Source: JANQGH01 sp039177555
GTDB taxonomy: Bacteria > Pseudomonadota > Alphaproteobacteria > DSM-16000 > Inquilinaceae
Direction: 5' to 3'
Length of the DNA stretch: 21,759 nucleotides
Assembly: GCA_039177555.1 (NCBI GenBank)
Contig: JBCDFV010000059.1
Location: 1-21,759, forward strand
This document shows positions 16,605 to 21,759 of this stretch, piece by piece (position 1 is the first letter of the stretch; each line of letters begins with the position of its first letter). A model generated the notes under the pieces. That model had not been told where the DNA came from and searched no databases. It worked only from the letters and a program-made list of their open reading frames with translations. The translations under genes were made by a program, and so were the position numbers.

Positions 16605-17429
16605 ATGACCGCAGCGATGACTGCCGCGCCGGACTATTCGGCGATCAAGGCCAAGCAGAACGCCGCCTGGGCGTCGGGCGACTACGCCAAGATCGGCGTG
16701 ACCTTGCAGGTGGTGGGCGAGACCCTGGCCGAACGGCTGAACCTGGCGCCGGACGCCACCGTGCTGGACGTGGCCGCCGGCAACGGCAATGCCACGCTGG
16801 CCTTCGCCCGCCGCTGGGCCCGCGTGACCTCGACCGACTATGTCGACAGCCTGCTGGCCAAGGGGCGCGAACGGGCACGGGCCGAGGGGCTGAATGTGCG
16901 CTTTCAACTGGCCGACGCGGAGGATCTGCCGTTCGAGGACGCGTCGTTCGACGCCGTGGTGTCCACCTTTGGCGTCATGTTCACGCCGGATCACGACCAG
17001 GCGGCGGCCGAACTCATGCGCGTCTGCCGTCCGGGCGGCACGATCGGCCTGGCGAACTGGACGCCGGACGGCTTCATCGGCCAGATGTTCAAGACCTTGG
17101 GCGGCCATGTGGCGCCGCCCGCCGGCCTTGCCTCACCGGCCCGCTGGGGCGATCGGGACTGGATCGGCCAGACCTTTGCCGGCCGCGCGAGGGAGGTGAC
17201 GGTGGCGATGTGCGACTTCGTCTTCCGCTATCGCTCGCCGGACCATTTCGTGCAGTTCTTCCGGACCTATTACGGCCCGCTGCACAAGGCCTTCCTGGCC
17301 CTGGACGAGGAAGACGGCCAGGCGCTGGACCGCGACCTGAAGGCCACCATCGCCCGCTTCAACACCGCCACCGACGGCACCATGCGTGTGCCCGGCGAAT
17401 ATGCCGAGGTGGTGGTGACGAAGGCTTGA
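16605..17429 (+). CDS. Class I SAM-dependent methyltransferase
   Basis: Cytosolic protein of 274 residues with a Rossmann-type methyltransferase fold. Motif I is VLDVAAGNGNATLA (about 53-66). An acidic residue follows at STDYVD, ADAEDLPFEDASFDAVVSTFGVMF covers motifs II/III, and RVCRPGGTIGLANWTPDGFIG is the UbiE-like post-motif. The C-terminal half (FRYRSPDHFVQFFRTYYGPLHKAF) is the lid seen in Methyltransf_11/UbiE-related small-molecule enzymes. The substrate is unknown. The ATG at 16605 has AAGGA 8 bases upstream; the frame is open to 16587, but that start has no such site. It is divergent from the winged-helix regulator and followed by a strong hairpin, so it is probably monocistronic. Confidence 0.92.
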   Translation: MTAAMTAAPDYSAIKAKQNAAWASGDYAKIGVTLQVVGETLAERLNLAPDATVLDVAAGNGNATLAFARRWARVTSTDYVDSLLAKGRERARAEGLNVRFQLADAEDLPFEDASFDAVVSTFGVMFTPDHDQAAAELMRVCRPGGTIGLANWTPDGFIGQMFKTLGGHVAPPAGLASPARWGDRDWIGQTFAGRAREVTVAMCDFVFRYRSPDHFVQFFRTYYGPLHKAFLALDEEDGQALDRDLKATIARFNTATDGTMRVPGEYAEVVVTKA

Positions 17430-17451
17430 GCCGGGCCATTGTGTCTTGGAA

Positions 17452-17477
17452 GCCCCCGGCGCAACCGCGTCGGGGGC
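17452..17477 (+). terminator. Terminator-like hairpin after the methyltransferase
   Basis: GCCCCCGGCGC (17452-17462) pairs with GCGTCGGGGGC (17467-17477) over 11 bp, including one G-T pair, around an AACC loop. It starts 22 bp after the stop codon. Only a short ATTT follows, so the T-tract is weak, but the stem is very stable. Confidence 0.7.
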
Positions 17478-17537
17478 CATTTGCGTTCGACCTGCCAAGG
17501 GCGTGGCCACTCCGCACGTCGTCCATAGCGCCGCGCG

Positions 17538-18227
17538 TCAACCGGAGGGCGGGATCGCCGGACCGAGTTCGGCCGGGTGCAGCCGGAACGCACCATGATC
17601 GCCATTGACGGTGTCGGGGTCGATCTCGATGCCGCAGACACTGGTTTCTTGATGCTGCAGCAGGTGCCAGTCGTTCGAAGCCTTGAAGGCGTCGTAGCCC
17701 GCCCAGCCCGTGGCGGCCGCCAGCCAGGCGAACCGGGCGGTGCCGGAAGCGAGGACGGCACGGCAGACCTTGCCCGAGCCGTAGACGCCGATGCGGTAGG
17801 TATCGTCGTCGGCCGCGAACGCCTCTTTGACGCCGGCGAAGTACGGGCCGACGGCATCGGCGATGTCGCCGTCTGATGCGTCGAAATCGACCGCGAAGTA
17901 GATCGCCGACCCGGCGGGTTGGAAGATCACCTCGCTGGCGTACTCAATCGCGTGACGCCCGCTTCGAAGCCCCTTCTTCCGGCTGAAGTCGGCCTTTCGG
18001 TCCTGGCGGTTCTGATAGACGGCGACCAGCGACAGGCCCGCGGCGCACAGCGTCAGCGCCTCGTCGGGCGTGAGGCGCTTCCATGTGCTTCGGCTGTAAT
18101 ATCTGATGATTGACCGGTAGCCGGCGTCAAACAGGCATTTGGCGATGGTCGTGCAATCGGTTGCCGTGTCCAGGGCCGTTTCCGGGGCCATATCCGGGGC
18201 CGTGTCCGGGGCCGTTTGATCGGGCAT
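17538..18227 (-). CDS. DUF1906 (glycoside-hydrolase-like, Rv2525c-type) protein
   Basis: Protein of 229 residues. After a low-complexity N-terminus (TAPDTAPDMAPETALDTATD, about 5-24) the rest matches DUF1906, a TIM-barrel family related to GH25-type glycoside hydrolases. Matching features are GYRSIIRYYSRS...RLTPDEAL, LSLVAVYQNRQD, GSAIYFAVDFDAS (Asp114/Asp116, the expected acidic site), YRIGVYGSGKVC, FAWLAAATGW and a final EIDPDTV. Related domains act on, or are proposed to act on, cell-wall glycans. No signal peptide is seen, unlike the Tat-exported Rv2525c, so export would need another route or the protein acts inside. The ATG at 18227 has AAGGA 7 bases upstream; the in-frame TTG at 18242 is rejected. 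It lies downstream of a lipoprotein gene on the same strand. Confidence 0.85.
   Translation of the reverse strand: MPDQTAPDTAPDMAPETALDTATDCTTIAKCLFDAGYRSIIRYYSRSTWKRLTPDEALTLCAAGLSLVAVYQNRQDRKADFSRKKGLRSGRHAIEYASEVIFQPAGSAIYFAVDFDASDGDIADAVGPYFAGVKEAFAADDDTYRIGVYGSGKVCRAVLASGTARFAWLAAATGWAGYDAFKASNDWHLLQHQETSVCGIEIDPDTVNGDHGAFRLHPAELGPAIPPSG
18163..18210 (-). repeat. Four 12-bp tandem repeats in the 5' end of the DUF1906 gene
   Basis: Units GCCGTGTCCAGG, GCCGTTTCCGGG, GCCATATCCGGG and GCCGTGTCCGGG (plus-strand view), with a partial fifth unit to about 18217. The unit is a multiple of three and encodes a four-residue module of the type T-A-P-D/M-A-P-E/T-A-L-D, giving a flexible acidic Pro/Ala linker. 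Copy number could vary between strains without breaking the frame. Confidence 0.8.
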
Positions 18228-18332
18228 GGTGGTTTCCTTCAACCGCGGTCAGGGTCTGGCACGACCAAGGTGGCGAGGGTGGAGGGGTCGTCGACAAGCG
18301 TTGGGTCTGGGGGACCAAGGCCTGGTCGCGCC

Positions 18333-18365
18333 CGGTCGCCCCCGCCCTTCGTGTCGTGGCGACCG
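18333..18365 (-). terminator. Possible hairpin downstream of the lipoprotein gene
   Basis: CGGTCGCC (18333-18340) and GGCGACCG (18358-18365) are exact inverted repeats with a 17-nt loop, in the 169-bp gap between the lipoprotein stop and the DUF1906 start. There is no T-run and the loop is long, so this is only a candidate terminator. Confidence 0.35.
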
Positions 18366-18396
18366 CCCCGTCGCATGATCACGGATGGCGCACCGA

Positions 18397-19677
18397 CTAG
18401 GGCCCCCGGCTGATGGGAACGGTGAGGGGCACCTGCCGGTCGTTCGCGTCGAAGATCGTGATCGTGCCGGAGGGTAGACTGGCTGGGATCACAATATCAA
18501 AGCGCTCGCGGGACCGCCCCATCGGAATGCGCTGGGGATCTTCGACGCCGGGGGGCAGGATGACGCCGTAGGGCGGCGTTCCGCCGGTGACGATCAGGTT
18601 GGCGGTGAACTCGCCGCTCGCGGGACCGCTGATGCCACCTTCCGGGGAAATGGACAGGGCATTCGAGGTGTTCGGGAAATCGGTTATGCAGCTTCGGTCT
18701 GGAAGATCAAGTGCGACACCGGAAGACTCGATAACTGCGGCCAATACCGTGTTTGCGACTACAACGTTGGTGATCGCGATTTCGATTGTTGCAGGTCGGC
18801 CGGGCACAAACTCGTCGATACTAGCCTGCAATGGTACTTCGTCACTTGGAGAGGGGGGAATGAGCTGCGCCTGTACAGCCCCTAACCTGCCGGTCAGAGT
18901 AGACGCAAACGTCGTCAGGTCCACAGAGGCGCCTTGGATGAGCCGATTGACCAAGTCCTGGATCTCATCGACCCGGAAGAGAAGTACTTGGCCCGGAACC
19001 CGCAGAAATGCTTGCAGCGCATACGCCGAAGCCAGTGTTGCCCGTGATTGTTCCAATGCCTCGTCTGCCTGCTGGCGTTCGTTGGGGCTCGGACTCAGTG
19101 TTTCTAGCGCAAGCCTCAACTCAAGTTGCGTTTCAAGTAGTCGGTCGATAGCGTTTGCAGCCCTCCCACCGAGTTCAAACTCGGCAGCAAACGGCACCGC
19201 GATTTCGAAATCGTTGGCCAGGTCTTGGATGCAGGTCAGCGCCGACGCGCCCGCCAGATAGATGCGCTGGCGTTCCTCGTTGATGGCCACGGTGCCGGCG
19301 ACCGTGACGCCCGCGCCGGTCAGGCCGAGAACCGCGATCGCCTCGCTCGACCCGCCAGTGATGCCGAGGCCGGCGGCCGTTGCCGCCAAGGGGATCAGCG
19401 ACAGCTGGGCGCCGCTGTTCAGCCGTTCCTGCTGCGCGACGGCGTTCACGTAGGCGTTGTGCAGGGACCGGGCATACTGGCGCACTTGGGCGATCGATAC
19501 CGATGTGGGGGCCTCGCTGGCCGTGGTGCGGACGCCGAACGCGCGCTCGACACCCGAAGGGCCGTCGAAGCCGGGCCGGCGCATCTGAGCATCGACATAG
19601 GGGTTCAAGGTGGAGCAACCGGCCACGGCGACAGTGGCGAGCAGCAGGACGGATAAGCGTTTGAACGTACGTGTCAT
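18397..19677 (-). CDS. Large lipoprotein of unknown function
   Basis: Protein of 426 residues. A lipoprotein signal sequence (MTRTFKRLSVLLLATVAVAGC) has the lipobox VAGC with Cys21; the next residue is Ser, consistent with outer-membrane sorting by the +2 rule. Residues 60-90 look helical. Residues 91-130 are a Gly/Ala-rich hydrophobic stretch (LAATAAGLGITGGSSEAIAVLGLTGAGVTVAGTVAI) that could be a membrane hairpin or glycine-zipper. Residues 170-275 are helical (LLETQLELRLALETL, DEALEQSRATLASAYALQAF). The C-terminal third is beta-rich with VTGGTPPYGVILPPGVE, resembling an Ig-like module. Cys149 and Cys330 may pair. I do not recognise the full architecture. The start is the ATG at 19677. Codons in the middle part look less GC-rich than in neighbouring genes. 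Confidence 0.82.
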   Translation of the reverse strand: MTRTFKRLSVLLLATVAVAGCSTLNPYVDAQMRRPGFDGPSGVERAFGVRTTASEAPTSVSIAQVRQYARSLHNAYVNAVAQQERLNSGAQLSLIPLAATAAGLGITGGSSEAIAVLGLTGAGVTVAGTVAINEERQRIYLAGASALTCIQDLANDFEIAVPFAAEFELGGRAANAIDRLLETQLELRLALETLSPSPNERQQADEALEQSRATLASAYALQAFLRVPGQVLLFRVDEIQDLVNRLIQGASVDLTTFASTLTGRLGAVQAQLIPPSPSDEVPLQASIDEFVPGRPATIEIAITNVVVANTVLAAVIESSGVALDLPDRSCITDFPNTSNALSISPEGGISGPASGEFTANLIVTGGTPPYGVILPPGVEDPQRIPMGRSRERFDIVIPASLPSGTITIFDANDRQVPLTVPISRGP

Positions 19678-19752
19678 TGTCAGGGTCCGTCAGCCGAATG
19701 TGGGGGGATGATATCAGTTGATCTGCCAACAACCAAAGATCGAGAAACAAAC

Positions 19753-19781
19753 TAAATAGCGCTATTTTATTCTATATGCAA
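19753..19781 (-). promoter_or_regulatory. Candidate sigma70-type promoter with overlapping palindrome
   Basis: Reading the minus strand, TTGCAT (19781-19776) is followed by a 17-bp spacer and TATTTA (19758-19753), reasonable -35 and -10 elements for the lipoprotein gene about 75 bp downstream. A perfect 14-bp palindrome, AAATAGCGCTATTT (19754-19767), covers the -10 and half the spacer, an operator-like position. Confidence 0.45.
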
Positions 19782-20042
19782 CCAATTGTACTCACCGCGA
19801 AGTTTCGCGATGCCGAACTGCGGATAGAAGGTCTGGCTTGTCTCCGGGGCTGTATCGATCCTGTAAAGCTGCCGATCTTCGAGAAGAACAGCAGGGGCGA
19901 GGTCCACACCCCTGACCAGAAGATCAGCTATTTTTGGCCCGGTATCGCTTCTGACGCCGCCAGACGTCGGACAGCATACTTTTGTGCTGAGAGTTCAAGG
20001 CACGATTGTTTAGGGGAGATTTTTGTAGGGTCGTAGCAGGCG
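19782..20042. other. AT-richer spacer between lipoprotein promoter and peptidase gene
   Basis: The spacer from 19678 to 20042 is the longest one in this half of the window, and this part is visibly less GC-rich than the surrounding genes. An open frame of 86 codons (19776-20036, plus) is present, but it has no ribosome site, its ATG falls on the candidate -35 element, and its product is unfamiliar. I see no inverted terminal repeats. It could be a relic of lost or acquired DNA. Confidence 0.4.
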
Positions 20043-20885
20043 CTAGGGGCGGATCTGGACATGAATGTGATCGTCATGTCGTGCCGCGCGACACCCTTGA
20101 AAGCGAACCTGTTCGGCTTCGACACCGAGCCGACGCTGCAAGTGCGGTTCCAGTAGCACCCTTTCGACGCCGTACGCCTCGGCGTTGACGACGAACCACC
20201 GGACAAGCAGCGCTGTGGCGCCTTCGTCGAGGGATCGCGTCGGCAAAAGGCCTTGAATCCAGTCAAAATCCCACCGAAGGGTGATCAGATCGTTGCGGCC
20301 GGCGCAGGGCTGTGGGTCGCCGGGCCGTGGTTGCTCAAACCCGAAATAGCCGATCGGGGAAGGGGTCGCGACGGCCGACGGCGGCCCTGGATCATCGCGA
20401 TAGTAGAGTGGCAGATCGATCTTTCTGCCATCGTCGTGCGACAGGTGCGGCGGCAATGGAAAGCCGTCGAAGAACGGGAAACTGGCGTCCAAGTACGCTA
20501 CCTGAATGCCGGGGTAGGATTGCGAGAGATCAGCCGCCAATGCATCGAGCATCTCCGCCACCCGTGGCGACGCATAGTGGCGATTGAGAATGCAGTACAG
20601 AAGGCTTTGCGGCCGGACCGGCGCGTCGTCCTGAAGCGTGCAGGGCAGTGCCTGCCGCCCGCCAGCTGCGGCCAATGGCGGCACGATCCAAACAGACACC
20701 ACGGCGTAGGTGACGCAAAAGAGGACAATTGTGGCGATTAGCCTGCCCGACCTTCGCCGCCAGATCCTGGTCGCCAGCCAGGCCAGAACCAATATGAGCC
20801 CGCCGATCTGCGTTAGCCCGGTGAGCACCACGATCAGGAGGCCGAAGCCCAGCCATTTGGCGGTTAGCGCAAGGGCCCGCCTCAA
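20043..20885 (-). CDS. Membrane-anchored LAS-type (M15/M74-like) peptidase, putative
   Basis: Protein of 280 residues with two N-terminal membrane helices (about 12-40 and 48-70), then a periplasmic domain. LSHDDGRKIDL (148-158) fits the LAS metallopeptidase pattern S-x-H-x-x-G-x-x-x-D, with His150 and Asp157 as zinc ligands. The C-terminal HDDHIHVQIRP (270-280) supplies the H-x-H element (His273, His275) seen in MepA-like murein endopeptidases. Glu246 (LLEPHL) and four Cys residues (82, 98, 194, 265) may also matter. Peptidoglycan peptide cleavage is the expected role, inferred from motifs only. The start is TTG at 20885 with GGTGG upstream; the first in-frame ATG would remove both helices. 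It lies 31 bp after the small secreted protein gene, probably co-transcribed. Confidence 0.75.
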   Translation of the reverse strand: MRRALALTAKWLGFGLLIVVLTGLTQIGGLILVLAWLATRIWRRRSGRLIATIVLFCVTYAVVSVWIVPPLAAAGGRQALPCTLQDDAPVRPQSLLYCILNRHYASPRVAEMLDALAADLSQSYPGIQVAYLDASFPFFDGFPLPPHLSHDDGRKIDLPLYYRDDPGPPSAVATPSPIGYFGFEQPRPGDPQPCAGRNDLITLRWDFDWIQGLLPTRSLDEGATALLVRWFVVNAEAYGVERVLLEPHLQRRLGVEAEQVRFQGCRAARHDDHIHVQIRP

Positions 20886-20916
20886 TGAGCCACCGTCTAT
20901 GTAAGCCTCAGCGCGG

Positions 20917-21345
20917 TCAGGGTTCGCGCACCATTTCGACGCAGGACGCGAGCTGGATCAGCGGCTGGACCAGCAGGTAGCAGACCTCCATCCGATCGTC
21001 GTCGATCAGGACGGCTTCGTTGTAGCCATCCTCGTCGACCCACAGGATGCGGCCCTCGCGAGTCACGACGCCGACGATGCCCTCGCTGGCGCCGGGCGAG
21101 TTCACTGTGCCGGAAAAGCGCCGGCCGTCCTGTTGGTCGATGATGACCGTGATCGGCACGCTCACCAGGCGCGGATCGGGCTGGGTCTCCTCCGGGGGGC
21201 GCGGGTGGTGATTGGTCGACCCGGCGACGATGGTCTCGGAATCGCCGGCCCAGGTGCCCAGCAGGTCGGGATAGTCTTGGGCGGTTGCCGGGCTGGCGGC
21301 GACCAGCGCGAGCGTCGCTGCAATGAAGGCGTGTCGGAATCTCAA
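20917..21345 (-). CDS. Small secreted protein of unknown function
   Basis: Protein of 142 residues with a signal peptide (MRFRHAFIAATLALVAASPATAQ) cleaved near residue 23. The mature part begins DYPDLLGTWAGDSETIV and continues as alternating beta-strands (VSVPITVIIDQQDGRRFSGTV, EGIVGVVTREGRILWVDEDG, NEAVLIDDDRMEVCYLL), like a small lipocalin-type or beta-barrel domain. Two Cys near the C-terminus (MEVCYLLVQPLIQLASCVEM) may pair. No named family is recognised. The start is TTG at 21345: GAGGA lies 7 bases upstream, while the nearby ATG at 21350 reads into a stop after two codons. It is upstream of, and close to, the LAS-type peptidase gene. Confidence 0.8.
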   Translation of the reverse strand: MRFRHAFIAATLALVAASPATAQDYPDLLGTWAGDSETIVAGSTNHHPRPPEETQPDPRLVSVPITVIIDQQDGRRFSGTVNSPGASEGIVGVVTREGRILWVDEDGYNEAVLIDDDRMEVCYLLVQPLIQLASCVEMVREP

Positions 21346-21405
21346 GGCATGGTCCTCAGTGCGATAATCGATGATGGCGGGCTTCGTGACCGCCGATTGG
21401 CGATC

Positions 21406-21759
21406 CTACGACGATCCACCGCCATTGCCGCCCGCCCGCGCGCTTTCTGCTGCTGCGGCCGCCGCCAGCTTGTCCTTGTTGATCCGCAGGCTGAACAGGA
21501 TGCCGATGGCGGCGGCGATCAGGGCCAGCCAGAAGGCCTGGTGCATGCCGGTGACGAAGGCGTCGGCGATCAGCGTGTCGATCTGTTGCACCTGGTCGGC
21601 GCTGAAGCCGCTGAGGATCGACTGGGCGGCCTCGCCTGTGGCGCCGCCGGCGCTCAAGGTCGCCTGGTCGCCGGCCGAGAGGGTGATGCCGGCCTGCTGC
21701 AAGCCCCGGCCGAGAGCCGAGAGGCTGGCCGAATAGATGATCGCGGTCGCGCCGGCGAC
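21406..21759 (-). CDS. MFS exporter, DHA2-like, C-terminal fragment (N-terminus outside window)
   Basis: The last 117 codons of a gene entering from the right edge; the frame is open to 21759. The fragment begins VAGATAIIYSASLSALGRGLQQAG, has a periplasmic loop (SAGDQATLSAGGATGEAAQSILSGFSADQVQQIDTLIADAFVTGMHQAF) and ends with a transmembrane helix (WLALIAAAIGILFSLRI) and an Ala/Gly-rich cytosolic tail. The segment D.AFVTGMHQAFWLALIAAAIG is typical of the last helices of 14-helix DHA2 (EmrB/QacA-type) proton-driven multidrug exporters. Substrate unknown. An internal TTG at 21702 would give a 98-residue frame but is not the real start. Confidence 0.75.
   Translation of the reverse strand, partial: VAGATAIIYSASLSALGRGLQQAGITLSAGDQATLSAGGATGEAAQSILSGFSADQVQQIDTLIADAFVTGMHQAFWLALIAAAIGILFSLRINKDKLAAAAAAESARAGGNGGGSS

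Noticed and set aside
19776..20036. 86-codon plus-strand frame in the AT-richer spacer
   Set aside because: No ribosome site, the start codon coincides with a candidate -35 element of the divergent gene, and the product is unfamiliar. Kept only as part of the spacer description.

Overview
The window is high-GC, densely packed Gram-negative DNA. GC-rich codon use, secreted and outer-membrane proteins, a cytosolic winged-helix/TolB-like/TPR regulator, a 'mobile mystery protein' locus and a DHA2-type exporter together suggest an alphaproteobacterium, perhaps Rhodospirillales-like. That placement is inference from gene families; there is no rRNA or other phylogenetic marker. I see no tRNA, rRNA, CRISPR array, IS element or intact prophage.

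Layout. (1) 1-6764, minus strand: two tandem autotransporters in one transcription unit. The downstream copy is cut by the window start. Their beta-barrels are almost identical and their passengers are diverged. (2) 7210-10990, minus: two tandem secreted CocE/S15-type alpha/beta hydrolases, with a perfect 10-bp hairpin between them. (3) 11100-12834: a small secreted protein (plus), then a VOC/PhnB-like protein and an AraC-type regulator (minus). (4) 12988-13697, minus: two overlapping genes for small secreted paralogues with identical Cys-Cys spacing, weakly HdeA-like. (5) 14048-14771, plus: a 'mobile mystery protein A' XRE regulator preceded by three operator-like sites exactly 33 bp apart, then a 'mobile mystery protein B' stub that has lost its Fic domain. 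(6) 14810-17429: a winged-helix/TolB-like/TPR regulator divergent from a SAM methyltransferase, which ends at a strong hairpin. (7) 17538-19677, minus: a DUF1906 glycoside-hydrolase-like protein and a large lipoprotein with an operator-like palindrome in its promoter. (8) 20043-21759, minus: a membrane-anchored LAS-type peptidase, a small secreted protein, and the C-terminus of an MFS exporter cut by the window end.

Common themes. Three tandem paralogue pairs lie within 14 kb (autotransporters, hydrolases, small Cys-pair proteins), so local duplication shaped the region. Most products are exported or envelope-associated: autotransporter, periplasmic hydrolase, lipoprotein, inner-membrane peptidase. 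This looks like an accessory envelope or extracellular-interaction region rather than one pathway. The most unusual regulatory feature is the 33-bp-phased operator triplet before the XRE gene. The most unusual gene remnant is the Fic-less protein B stub.
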